Source: Cryptomeria japonica
Lineage: Eukaryota > Streptophyta > Pinopsida > Cupressales > Cupressaceae
DNA length: 60,000 nt
Assembly: GCF_030272615.1 (NCBI RefSeq)
Contig: NC_081408.1
Span: 59,730,114 to 59,790,113 of the forward strand
Direction of reading: 5' to 3'
The notes under the pieces are model-generated. The model was given only the letters and a program-made list of their open reading frames with translations. It was not told where the DNA came from and made no database searches. A program made the translations under genes and the position numbers. Positions 9,441 to 23,400 of the stretch are shown here, piece after piece (the stretch's first letter is position 1; every line of letters starts with the position of its first letter).

Positions 9441-11444
9441 CTTCTATTAGCATTCTCTTGCTCTCTCTATCTCACTCACTTTATCTGTCCCGAATTTTAG
9501 ACCTATCTATCTCCCTATCACTCTTCCTCTATCCCCTCTCTCTACTACTCTATCTCATTCTCTCCTCTCTACCCCAAGATCTAGACCTATTTCTCTACGC
9601 CTCTCTCTCTCACCCTCAGACCTGAGCAAGTGGTGCTACCCTCAACCTAATTTTGGCGAGCTGGAAAAGCCACATCGGACTCCTAGAACTAGAATCCTAG
9701 AACTAGACCCTCTAGTTCTATCTCTCCCTTGGTTTTCACTAGAGCTGGGAAGAGGAAGATGTAGTCTTCTCTTTAGTTTGTTCATTGTTGTTTTTCACAT
9801 TTGGACATATCATTATATGTAATTTTGTAAACATTTATAAACTTATGCTGCTGTTCTACATTTTAAAGTTTGAAACTATGAGTATGAATGATGAAATTTC
9901 AAATATTGAGTGTTTGGAGATCATATGACATGTGTAATGTTTCAATTATGGCTCTTATGTTCTTTAAATGCATTCATTTCTTTTTGTTTTTTTTGTAAAA
10001 CTACGATTTTTTTTTGCCGAGTCCTTTCCCGAGTTTTTGCGGAGTCCGAGTCTGAGTCTAATTTTTTGGGCTATCGAGTGCGTGTCGAGTCTGAGTTTTC
10101 CAACTTTGCTCACAATCACTCAAATACCATGTAAAATATATCTGTGTAGCCCCTCGAGAATGCAAATGTGTGAAAGGAAATCAAAAGACAAAAAAAAAGA
10201 AATGATAAAACAAGCTATATTCTATTCAACTGGTATGCAAAAGTTAGATTACAATGAGATGCTCATATGAGAGCAATAGGTGGGTATATAGGATATTCCA
10301 CCAAGATACTAAAAAACACAACCGATATGGGATAAAGTGAAAAAGTCCCTGAGTTAATTAGGTGTGGAAACAACCTCAATAGAGAGTCAGCTATGTAAAG
10401 AATCCCAACAAAAGCATAACACAAGGTCAGATCCCGAACCATCAGAACTAAGTGCAAGTATAATCAGACTTCGAAGGGAAAGACATCTTGAAGAATCATG
10501 GATCCGAGAGTGAAGAAAGCAACTATGATATGAGACCAGTGATATCATATGCTTGTAGCAAGGCTTGGGCTGGAAGAACTAACATCATCATTATCCATCA
10601 CTTCAAAAAGGCTAATTTAAGCTTTGACGATGGGGACCAAGATTGGATTTCCTTGGAAGTCAAGTACAGTCCCATAAAACCTACGTAGTCAACTTCTGAC
10701 CTATGAACCTATGGTGATAGAGGACAAATCAGTAATATGCATCTGCTTCAGTACATTGCAGTTTCTTGACAATTCTAATAGAGAGAAATGTAGAGGATTT
10801 CAATAGTAATGATGCGATCAAGGTGTCTGATATGATGCATTTTTGGTGATACTAGGAACTGAATGCAGGGTGCACTTTATAGAATCTGGGCTCACCATGC
10901 TAATTTTGTTACTCTCAGGATAAATGCTTGATTTTTTTTTTTAATTACTTTCTTAGGATAATTATGCATTTTTCTTGAAATTATGTTACCTTTTGTTGTT
11001 TGACAGTCATTTGATTTATAAGATTTTTACCCCTAATCCTCATTTACGATGTTATCTTCAATATCTGGGCTTTATTGTTGAACTGATTGACACTAGCTTC
11101 ATTATAAGTGCTAGTAGGAACTAAAAATGTATGAAATCATGCAATGATAACCTTTTTTTTAAATTTCAATCATCATCTTTGATTTGTCTTTAAGTATTTT
11201 ATTGTAATGGACCTATAGTATAGTTGACTTTCAAAGTTATTGCGATAATTTTTTAATAATCATATTTGCTTTGGTATTGACATATTAGTGGATCTGGTGC
11301 GCCACATTCTAGTATTCTGCAAGGTGTTTTTATTCAAACATCTTGATTGCTTATATGATTTCTATGAATTATAATTAATTATAACAATTTATATTCCTAG
11401 CCCAAAATGGGTTGTATCATTCATTTTTGGTTTGGTTTTAATAG
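9441..11444. other. Non-coding stretch upstream of the first visible FEN1 exon
   Basis: Contains pyrimidine-rich CTCT tracts (9450-9610), the second CGAGTC cluster (10015-10105) and AT-rich sequence up to the exon acceptor at 11443-11444. Short open frames (for example 10488-10688) resemble nothing I know. The region immediately before 11445 is presumably the end of an intron, because the exon starts mid-protein. I searched it for the missing FEN1 N-terminal motifs and found none. Confidence 0.45.
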
Positions 11445-14400
11445 GTAACAAAGCAGCATAATGAAGATTGCAAAAAACTTTTGAGGTTGATGGGGGTTCC
11501 TGTGATTGAGGTAATGTTGTTCAAGATTTTAATCATCCTCATTTTCATGTTGAATCCTCAGAACTTTGCATTTATTATATTGCAAATATGATTTTCATTT
11601 CTTCGCTGTATCCTTTCAATATCAAACAGTTCCTTATGCTATAGCACATCAAGGTAGTTTTTGCATCTTTTTGGTTGGTTACTGCAAAAGGTTTTAACTT
11701 TTTACTCTTTGGTTTAAAAGCATATACTATTCAGATGAACTTGTACATACTCTTGCTTTATCCTAAATATGAATTGTTCCTTACATTTAGAATTATGTTG
11801 TATGGTGACATTATTGTTGGTGTTGACAGGCTCCTTCTGAAGCTGAGGCAGAGTGTGCATCATTATGTAAAAGTGGCAAGGTGTGCATTTTTGAATATTG
11901 GTATTGCTTTGTCATTCAATGTTTGGCGCTCCTTGATTTTGGCAACCAGGGTTATTTTTAGCCCAATTTTTATCTAATCTAGCTGAATGTACTTATGAGC
12001 CCAAAAGTATGGCCTACTTCGGTCTTTTTGTGGAAATTAATCTAGACTCTTTCATTTTTCTGTTTTGAAGGTTTATGCAGTAGCTTCCGAGGATATGGAT
12101 TCGTTGACATTTGGCGCTTCAAGGTTTTTGCGGCATTTGATGGAACCCTCATCAAAGAAAATACCAGTAATGGAATTCGAGATTTCAAAGGCACATGTTG
12201 GACACTTTTAGAACCTTTAGTTTATTGAAATAGTTGAATAAACTGTGTCAAAAGGAGTGCTTGAGACATTGAAACCTCCTCATTTATTGTTCTCATTAGG
12301 TTTTAGAGGAGCTGAACCTTACAATGGACCAGTTTATAGACATGTGCATCCTTTGTGGGTGTGACTACTGTGATACTATTAGAGGTATGTTCATCTATGT
12401 ATGCTGATTAATATTGTGAAGTTGACACATACTAAATTTTGGTAATATTCAATGCTCAATTGTATATTTCTTGTTAATGATGCAAATTTGTTTTCAACCA
12501 GAACAATATATATGATTTTTTAAGATTAAATGACACAAGAAGAAGAAACCTTTGTGCCAGTTACTGCTAGACTCTGGTTAGGTCACATTGTTAGCTTATT
12601 GGAATTTTCATCTTGTTGTAAATATACATATAGCTTCGGTCGGATAACCATTTAATTATGCAAATGTCTAATTGGCCTTTGGCCTTAGATATTTGTATAA
12701 TTAACTATTATCTCTATCCTTACAGATCAGTATTGTACAAATTAATATTGTATCATATAAACATCGAATCGGTTAATTAAGTATTACCGATTCTATGCAT
12801 AATTAATAATAACATTTTCATTGTTAATTAATTTTGCATAGAATCGTATACTACTAATACCGATTGGTGTATGTTTTACCAATTGATTTATATTGTTATG
12901 CTGATCGCTGTTTATATTTACTAATCGTATCCCATAGGGTAACGACCATATGTGGAACCATGTCGGTTCCACATAGGGTCGCAACCCTATGCGATCGACT
13001 AAGCATATATATCGTGCCACATAGACATTGTGGTTGGTAACAAAAACAAGAAATCCACTGCATAACATATATATAGGCAATCACAATCACAGCACGATAA
13101 CTTCAGCATATCGTGTGGAGATATTAGTTGATCTGCAAGGAGTCAACAGTGCTTTGATAAGGATCAGACATTTCTGTTTTATTGTACCTGCCATATTCAA
13201 ACTTGGAGAGTTTGAATTGCATCTGCAGTCATTGCATTTTATATATATACAGTGTAATTTGCATTAAAGGAAATTCTGATACATATATATTAATGTGATA
13301 ATTGAACATTACATTGCAATCTGAAAAATTAATCAAGAGTGACAATTAAAATTTTAAAATATACCATATATAAGATCTGATCTAACTTTAACACATCTTA
13401 GAACATTCTATTTACCTTCTTTTTTAAGTTTTTTGCATTTGCTCGTGGTTCACCTAATGTTACTTTCAGTTTGTATAGACATCAGTAAACATACGGTATC
13501 CATGTTTTATCCTGAAACAAGTATGTCTTTGTACTACAAGAGAAACTATGAAGTGCCCTAATTGGTATAATGTTATTGTAGTTGTTTAAAGCGTTGTTAA
13601 AATTTAAATTGAAGTGGAGTTAATGGATTATATGCAATACTTCGTTTAGTGCAAGGTATTTTAAGAAAGTAAGGCATTTACAATTCAATGCATATTCTTT
13701 TCTAACAATGGAAAATAAATGTCTATCTTTTAAGATGACATTTTTTTTGGGGCCTCTCATTTAAATAACTGAAATCATTGCTTTTTTTGGTCATTTGTAT
13801 TAAAACGTTGAATTTTTTGGTATGTCTAAAGGAAAATTTATATCATATTGTAGTAATATATACTTTTATGAAAATTTATTACACCAACCTTTGCACTTTC
13901 ATATGCTTGTTTAAAATCAAAGTTGATTATGCCAACCTTGAGAATGCAAAGCAAACAAATGTGAAAAAGAAGTGATAAATTACAAAGTTTTTGTATGCCT
14001 GGTCATGAGGTTAAAACTCAGTAGTACAAAAATTTGAACATGATATATGGTTGATGGTTGAAACTCCTTTTTGGGCTACAAGGTTCTCATTGTACACTAA
14101 ATTGGTGTCTGGTTTGGCTGTAACCTAATTTTTTTTTCACCTTTACCTATATGTGTGTATGTGCTTGAGATTGAAACATGTATGCATGTACACATATTTT
14201 AATGAATTATAGCGGTCATATTATGCTTTAAATATGTACCAGGTGATAGAATAGTAAATAAATTTAGTGCTTAGGGGTTAGAATTGAAATAATTGTTAGA
14301 ATTTGTAACATTCATGCTTAAATAATTAAATGTAACAAGGTGCAAATTGTCTCATTGGCTAAGAAATCAGAACTTAGAATATTGTTGATGCAGAAGAAGA

Positions 14401-17400
14401 TTCATATGAGTTTGAAAAGATTTCCGATGGCAAACTAAAATAACATAAAGATTCACACAGGTGTTTTGTTATAAATTGTTGCCGTCTAATGTTTTCATAG
14501 GCCGTGTTAATTGTTTCCAAATAGATGGCTTTTGAGCTAACAACCACTTAGTTTGATGTTATTAGGTTAGTTGTGAGGAGCACTCTTTATTGGAGAGTTG
14601 ATACATACCATTTGTTGTAGATCTACAAGCCAAAAATATGTGCAAAATGCATTAGCTATTTTTACTTTTATTTTTGGATGTTGGAGTTCCTTCAACAACC
14701 CTGATTAGCTATTGCAATATTAGTTTTAGTGGACTTTTTATTGTCATTTATTCATATTAATATATCTTTCTTTTGTTCTCAGTTTTTTAGACCATCTTCA
14801 ATCAAAATTCTACCTTGATACATGAAGCTAAAATACAGAAACCAAAATATGAAACAACCAAATGACTTTCCAGAATTTTTTGTCTATTTAAGTTCTTGTT
14901 ACATTTCTCAATCAGTTCACATATTATTACAAAATGAATGTTTAGAAAATTTTCTATTGATAGTTTTTACTCAGTTTATTTCAGTAGAATTTTGAACTGG
15001 GAACTGTTTTCAACTATTTTAGACCTTTGTTTGAATCTTTTTGCTTGAAGGTTTGATTTTACCCAACCTCTATTACTTAACTATGCCCATTTTTAATATT
15101 TCTGTTTACATATCTTCCAACTTTGAAGTGAAATTTTGACTTGGGATTCATTCTAAACTATTTTTAATTTAGGCATTGGGGCACAAACAGCATTGAAGCT
15201 TATACGCCAACATGGTTCCTTAGAGAAAATCTTGGAAAATTTGAATAAAGACAGGTATGGTTTTCTACATCATCATCTGCTTTGCTTTGTATGAAGTAGT
15301 TAGTATTCTTGAAGGAAAATGGTAAATGGTGTTAACTAAGAGTAAAAAGCACTTCTAATGGTTCATGGGTCTATAGATTATTAGAATATTGTAATGTTTC
15401 TTTAATGATCATCTTAGTCGTCTTTAGTTAGTTTCTATTTCCAGCTTTGGTTTACGATTTTTTCTTTTAGAAACATCTTCTCTTGTAAATTCTTTATATA
15501 GAGATCTCACTCCACTGTTTAATAACATCGAAAATTTTAATATGGTATCAGAGCGATTTGATGGGTTTTTTTAGAATTTGGCAAATTTTTTAAATTAAAA
15601 TTCATGAGCCTCCTTCCTGGAATTTATTTCCAGAAATTTTGGCTTTTGTTTTTTGTCTGCAGCGACTTTTGTTTTTACCGTGCGATTTTATGGGTCTGTG
15701 TTTTTTTGATGGCGTTTTGTGTCTGCGTGGCTAGGGCACACGATTTTTCTGTGTTTCGCGGCCCGAGGTTGTGTTCTACTTTTGTTTTTGTTTCCACGTT
15801 TTTTTAGTAACATTTCTCTCAACATTTGTTGCAGATAGCGACGGCTCATTTTTCCTGCCTGTAAATGGCTTTTTTTCGCGAAGATTTTCTCTGGTCGCGA
15901 GGCTTTGCTCCACAACTTCTTTGCTCTCAAACATGTGTGACCTGAAACTGTTTCCAGTCCACGCTTGGAGTTTTTCTGGCAGTGTTTTGCATGCGTGTCT
16001 TTTTTTGGGCAGCAACTGTGCAATTTTCTGGTTATTTCCGCAGGTCTGGTTCGTGTCCTTTTACCCGTGACGAGTCTGCAGGTAGCACCTGTGTTTGATG
16101 TTTTGGTGGGTTTATAATTTTGTCCCTTAAAAAATTATTGGTGGGGGATTTTTATAAGAAATTTTTCCTTAAAAAATTCTAGGAGTGTCTTATAACTTTT
16201 GTCCATAAAAAATTATTGTGGGTTTTGTGTGATTTTTTGCCTTAAAAATTCTTTTGTAAAAGGGTTTTACCATTTTTCCTCAAAAACAAAGTTTTGTATT
16301 TTGATTCGTGTCTCAGATTTTGTCTTGGGTTTTGATCATTTTTTCACCTCAAAAATCGTGTTGGGTTTTGATCGATTTTTATCCTCAAAAATCTTGTTTG
16401 GTCATCTGTAATTCTCGATCTTTGTGTGGAATTTTGGGTTTTGCTTGATTTTTTCCTCAAAAATAATGGGAACAATTGTTCCTATCTTACGGTTTTTACC
16501 GTTTAAAAAAAAAAACAAAATAAAACGATGCTTTGTAATCTTTAGTTTTTGGGGTTTGTCGATTTTTCCTCAAAATCGTGGTTTTGGTATATGCAGCTGT
16601 TCTCAGCGTCTCTGGCTACAGGGAGGGGCAGCTTTGTTACCCAACGTCAGGTTGGATGATTTGTGATGATTTGTGGTGATATCCAGAAGTTCTGCAGATT
16701 CTGGGAGGGTCAGTGGTAGGCTCATGTCACAAAACGTTTTGAGAAGAAGGGGACAACCTTATTTGTTTTTCTTTAGTAGTTAGAATGATGACCATTAAGG
16801 GAGGGTATTAGAATATTGTAATGTTTCATCTATGGTCATCTTAGTCATCTTTAGTTAGTTTCTATTTTCAGTTTCAGTTTACGATTGTTTCTTTTAGAAA
16901 CATCGTCTCTTGTAAATTCTTTATATAGAGCTCTCACTCCATTGTTTAATAATGTCGAATATCTTAATATAGATTTGTATCAATTGTTGAAAAATTTAGT
17001 AGCTAATTTTCGATATCTCTACCACAAACAACAAATTCCATTTGTGGCTTACAATAATTTGTTAAAATGTACCTCTTTGCTTAGAAAGTTATTCTTTTTC
17101 CACTTAACTTGAAACTAAAAGTGAAAAGTTGGTTTTCGTTTGTGAACTGCATTGATTTTTTTTTGATTGTTAGAAAGATAGGAGCATTTCAATTTTGTTT
17201 ATAGGTGCTGCTGTGTTGTAAACACACACGCCCCATTGCAAATGGGGACCACACTTTTTGCTTGGTTGCTTAGTGTTTTGCTTTGTTTAGTTTAGGTTTG
17301 GCAATGCTTTCGTAGTCTCTAGCCTTAGAATGAAAATGGTTTCGTTTGTCAAGTCTAGGAGTGAGTCTAGGAATGAAATTGCAATATCAAGTTTGAAGGT

Positions 17401-20400
17401 GAAAATTGCAAGAAAGGGGTGAAGTGTTGGTCAAAGTGGTATGATATCCTTGCAATTCTGCGATTCTGCGTGGAATTTCAAGGATCATATGCATTTCCCC
17501 CACAATGTAAGCTCTCCTCGTAATTTTGTTTGGAATCGAGTGCAAGGGTTCGTCCTTGGCAAGGTATAGTCAAGATAGGGTCTTCAAGTCTAGAAACTTG
17601 ATGAGGTGATGGGTGATGAAAGAGTGAGAAGTCATGAGGAAATTTTGTTTGATGAGGTAAAATGTTGTCATAAAGTTGTCAACAAGAAGTTGTTCACAAG
17701 TAAAGAATTCATGGAAAAGATGCAAAGTCTCTAAGATCGAATGAAAGATTAAGGAATGAGTAACACGAGGAATGAACAAACGAATGTCATTTTCCTTGGA
17801 TAAATTGCAAAATCCTTAACTTGAAAAAATACATGAAGGAGAAAAATCCACGAAAATTTGGGACCATAGAGTTTTTCCATGGAATGCTAAAATCCTCAAA
17901 AATTGCAAGGAGGCCTGAATTTTTCCTCAAGTGCTTGAAATTCATGACTTTTCAAGGGCAAGAGTGTCAATTTTGCCACGCACTTCAATAATCCACGAAA
18001 ATTTGATGAAGTGAATTTTTTTTGTAATGTCCCCTCCTTAGCCAGTTTTGTTTACAAGGTTAGTCTATTAGTGGTCCTTGTAGACTAACAAGTGGGATAG
18101 AGGACCCAAGCAGGTAGGTCTCCATAAAAATATGTCAGGAGGTTTCTTTATTGATTTGTCAGAGCATTAAAGCTAATTACTCCAGTTAAGCTACATCGAA
18201 TTTCATAATCTCTCCTTGGGTCACCTAAAACACATTCATAATATAAATTTTCACCTTTCCTATGTTCTTATTCCTAGAGAGAGAGTGAAAGGGGAAGAGA
18301 GAGATAAAAAGTTGGTTCAAGTGGAAAAGCATATAACCCAAAGTGAGCGCTCTTAAGTGGAATATTACTATGTGGAAAAAGTAACTATTATTTAAATCAT
18401 AAAATCTGATTTGGAGTGATAGGGTTTTAGCCCTAATTAGGGCATAACTTTTGAGAATTATAAAAGGGCAAACTTAGGAGCCAAGTCATTATGATGGATA
18501 ATATTTCTCTTTCTCGCCTCCTTTGAGGATCTTGGGGACGTAAACCTCCATTGTTTCTGCACACCTACAGCTGTGATAGACCAGCCAAGGGTGTGAAGAG
18601 GAACTCCATTCATCAGGGGTTTTCTATTGAGCATAAGGTGAACCAGTTTTGGTATTTCTGAAGCCTCCTTGCTTGTGTGTGAAGCCATATTTTCTTCTTT
18701 GGAGGGCTAGGCAATACATTTTTTGAACATCTCTGCACAAGGATATAATAGCAGCATATTAGAACGAATCGTATGAAGACTTGGCAGTGATTTTGAGGAG
18801 TTTTTTGGGCCAGCAAAGGAGTTGTGACAGCAGCTGTGGTGAGATGGTTGTTTGCTTGGCAGGCCAACCCACTCTTCTTCTCTTTGCAAGGTCAATACTA
18901 TTTCAAACTACCTTCTAATTGGTTCCCTACTGTCATACCATCATCCTAATACAGCAAACAAGTTCTGAAAGGTTGCAGCAGCCAACAGGATTTCAAAACA
19001 CATTAAAATCAGACCTTCAGCAGGCCATACCATCTAAGGATGTTGGAGTTCACAACAAACACCAACTCAAGGGGAAACTACAGTCTATGTATTCCATCAT
19101 TGTCGCCTTCAGCAGACTACCTTGTGACAGCAGTTTGGGAAGAAAGAGAGCAGATTTCTGATCACAGTAAACAATTTTTTGAGTGTGCACCTTGGCTATG
19201 TGCGACCTTCAAAGTCCAACTTTGTAACTTTACAAGCTACCAGGTATGTTGGTAGTGGTCTTAAGGACTTCATTTGCTTTGTAGTAGCACTTCTATCTAA
19301 AGATTTGTATACTCAACTTCAATCGAAATCTGATAAAGATATTAAGTTGAATGTAATTGTTCAAATCAGTTTTTAGTTTACTTGTTATTAGTAGGAAGCC
19401 TTTATTAACTCAAAACTTCAAACACAAAAAAAACACACATTCTGCAACTTCTGTCTAGCTTGAAAGATCACATTCAAAAGACACATAGTATTATTAATTT
19501 AATTAAAGAACAAGCAGGTGTTCTACTTCTACCGTTCAAATATTTAGTGTCCCAGAGAGTGTGGGACATTACATTTTCCTTGAACCCTAAAAACTCACCG
19601 AAAAATTGCAAGCGAGCAGAATTTTCCTTGACATGCAAGAATCCACGAAAAAAATGAGGTTGCAATAATTTTTCAGTGAGTCTCAAAAATCCATGAAATT
19701 CTTAGGCAGGGCAGAATTAATGCATGCACAAATTAAAAACATTGTTTGGAGAATGAAGTGCTCAATCTTACATATACACCATTCAAGGTGTGGGGAAATG
19801 AAAGCATCAAAAGGAAGCCCACCTGATTAGAATATATGAAATTTGCTCCAAAAAATTCAATTTTTAAGTTCTAAATCATGGCCGACTTAGCATGAGGTGA
19901 AATACAAGTCAAGGTTGGCTGGGATAATGTATCAAAGGTGTCGATGCAAGGTAAAAATGAAATTCAAGGCAAGGAGAACCGGCTTTCCTTCCTCAAATGT
20001 GAGGGATCCATATACAAAGAAGATCAATGCCTCTCATCATTATTCAAGCAAATTCGAATTCAAATGGGGGATTGAGGAGCAGACCCGAAGGTAGTTTTCA
20101 GCAACAAGCACAATTTTTGTCAAGAAAATCAACTTGCAAATCCAAGTTGTAGACAAGGAGAGGATAAATTCAACAAGAGGAGTAATCAGATTTGATGTGG
20201 AAAAGGTAATTTTAGTGAGAACTCAGGGCGGAGCAGCAAATTCAAGAGCAGAAGTGCAAATTCCATCAAGGCAGAGTGGTGAACACCAATTCAGTCCAAA
20301 ATAATTCATTAGCAGAGCAAGGAGCAAAGGGAAACAAATTCCAGAAGTAGCAGAAAACAAATCAATGCAATTCAGAAACAAATTCCATAACAGTAGGTGT

Positions 20401-23400
20401 GTATATCATGACAGACATGTGCAAGATGAGTACAAGGGAAATCAGATTTTAAGGCTGAAATGGTGAAGGAAAAGAAGGGAAGTGCTTGAGGAGCAAATTC
20501 AACAGAAGAATAAGGAATAAGTTGTTAATGAATTGTAGCTTTGATCGGATTATTCCTATTGATGAAATCGAATGCATACTAATTAACATTAATCTTAATG
20601 TTGATACTAATTATACCATGCATTGATATTGGATATCGACATTCACATTGGTGAGCATCAATAATAAATATTGATATCATACTATGCTTCAATAATAAGT
20701 ATCGAGCATAATATGGTATCGATATTTAATATCAATTTTGCATTGACTATTATATGAATCGATAAAGTGTATCAACTTTGGTTTTAATTATAACATGATT
20801 CGATAATGAGTATCGATTAAACAGCATACATATCAATTAGTATATTGATTAGTTAATGAGTGTCGATTAAACAGCATACATATCAATTAGTATATTGATT
20901 GATTAAGATCAATGCCTCTCATCATTATTCAAGCAAATTCGAATTCAAAAGGGGGATTGAGGAGACCCGAAGGTAGTTTCAGCAACAAGCACAATTTTCC
21001 TCAAGAAAATCACTTGCAAATCCAAGTTGTAGACAAGGAGAGGATAAATTCAACAAGAGGAGTAATCAGATTTGATGTGGAAAAAGGTAATTTTAGTGAG
21101 AACTCAGGGCAGAGCAGCAAATTCAAGAGCAGAAGTGCAAATTCCATCGAGGCAGAGTGGTGAATGTCAATTCAGTCCAAAACAATTCATTAGCAGAGCA
21201 AGGAGTAAAGGGAAACGAATTCCAGAAGTAGCAGAAAACAAATCAATGCAATTCAGAAACAAATTCCATAACAGTAGGTGCGTATATCATGACAGACTTG
21301 TGGAAGATGAGTACAAGGGAAATCAGATTTTAAGGCTGAAGTGGTGAAGGAAAAGAAGGGAAGTGCTTGAGGAGCAAATTCAACAGAAGAATAAGGAATA
21401 AGTTACAGCAGAAGAGTGTGAATCTGAACATGAAAATCAGATTTCAAATCAGGTCAAGTGGGTGAAAAGGTAAGGAGAAGATTTTTGAAAGGAAAATCAG
21501 TCATTCACAAACAGATCTAAGTTGTTTTCCTCATCAATTTCAAGAAATTTCCAGATATGAAACAAGAACTCTTAAGGATGAAATGTCATTTTCAGATTAT
21601 GAAGGGGGGTTTTGTGAAGCTTTTTTATGAATTGTTAAAGTTGTTATTGATGTTCCACAACATTTTGAGGACTGATTGCTATGAGTTTTCTTTTCAATTT
21701 CTTCAACATGAATTGAGAATGCAAGATAGTAAATATCATTTTCCTATCAGCTTCTTGCATTGCACTTACATAAGGTTCCATTCAAGGAGATGATGCTATT
21801 TGGGAATATGAACCATCACAATAAGTCAAAAGATCGGATAGTGTTGAGTATCAAGAGATATTACTAGAGATGCAAAGACATCTTTGTGATTAAGGAGAAA
21901 GTGTGCAAATGCAAGTTGAGGTAGCGCCCACTCAACTCAACCAATCAAATAACAAGTTAGCATGTCTGGATTCATTTAACTTGACTCATCTTACAAGGAG
22001 AACAAGTGGACATGTGTATGCATTGAATGAAGTGTTATCATCTACTCCTTGTAAATTGTGCCATTGAGCCTATGTTAATGTAAGGTGGTGAAATAGGGTT
22101 CACTAGTTTTTGCATGCAAACTAAGGGTCTTAGGCCTATTCCGCTCATACATTGGAAGGAAAATGATCCACATGGCTCAAGATCCTTGAGCATAAGGTGA
22201 ATTCAATGATCCTTTGTTGTGAGTTGAAAGTGACTATGCAAATTGTGGGAAGAGTGAGGAGATGACCTTTTCAGCTTGTATTGGACTATCATAGATTGAG
22301 AACCTGATTCCGGAAATGGAGACAATAAAGTAGACTATAATAGACCTGCAGTCCAAATTTTAGGCAAAATAGGGAGGATTGGGCCAATTTGATTGGCAGA
22401 GTCTCGAGATTGGGTTGATTTGATTGGTAGAGTCCCGACAATTTCAGCTTTGAAGAATTGGAGATTGTAGCCCTCTTCCTGATTAGCTTGTACCTTTCTC
22501 CGTAGCCATGTCACCTGTTCCTATAGACACAAATGAGAGGAATTGTTGGGTGGAAAGTTGTTTGCCTAAGTCAAACCTCGGGTTTGGAATCGACTATGAA
22601 ATAGAATTGAATTGAACTTGAAAGGAAATCATGATGTTGTATAGCAAAGGCTAGATTTGAGAATAAAAATGTCTTATACCCCGATGATGCAAATGCTTCT
22701 TTGAAGATGATCACAAATGTTGATGCAATAACATGACTCCACACAAAAGACCTAAAAGGGAATCATAAAAGATATGCTTGCATGAAGGTTGCCACAATGA
22801 AAGACATGTTGGGATGAAATGCCTTGAATGTTAGAATGTTGAATGCTTGATCTCTAGTTTGCCTTGTTGATTCTGTGGACTTGTGATTCTAGTTGATTAC
22901 CCAAAATGAGGAGGATACCTTGCTTATATACCTCTCTTAGGCATTTTGGGGTGCAAAAATCAGAGTAGGCCGACATGGGAAAAGATTTCCCGCTCATCGG
23001 GTCCACGCGTCATGTGATTTAAATTTTGGGCCAAACATTGGGGATTGGGTTGATAATTTCGACACAATCCCCCCAATGTGGCCCCAAATTGGGACGTGAG
23101 GTCCAATTTGGGAAGGAGAAGTCGAAATTGCATATGAAATTGAGTTGGGAGAAATAGGACCGGAGATGGTAGGTCATACATGCTAAAAGAGGGCCTAATT
23201 GAGTAGGAAATTGCACAGGGATGCAATGTACTCTACATTTAGCCCCCACTTTAGCAGGAGTATGAGCTTACACACATACTAATGACAAAGTAGAAGAAAG
23301 AGAGAGAGAGAAAGAGAGAAGCATTGAGCAAGCCTGCAAAGAGGTAAGACATCACTAAGTTCAAGGGAACAAGCCCCCTGAACCAAGAATCTTAATTCGT

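Larger units (their letters stand above)
15379..16969 (+). mobile_element. Non-autonomous Copia-like LTR element, 1591 bp, TSD TAGAT
   Basis: Two 164-bp LTRs (15379-15542, 16806-16969) begin TATTAGAATATTG and end TTAATA. The element is flanked by tagat at 15374-15378 and 16970-16974. The primer-binding site TGGTATCAGAGCG starts at 15543 and the polypurine tract aagggaggg ends at 16805. The 1.26-kb interior has no gag or pol, only T-rich sequence with repeated ttttttcctcaaaaat-type motifs. The interior resembles that of the element at 39383-41061 (compare 16640-16760 with 40675-40830), so they are relatives. Mobilisation must be in trans by an autonomous Copia. Confidence 0.88.

Noticed and set aside
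10488-10688. 66-codon + frame considered as an upstream FEN1 exon
   Set aside because: The translation does not resemble FEN1 or any other family; no suitable splice junction in phase with the exon at 11445.
22466-23237. Solo LTR with TGTAG/CTACA ends
   Set aside because: Flanking 5-mers (gagat and tttag) do not match, so only the right edge with its polypurine tract is kept, at low confidence.
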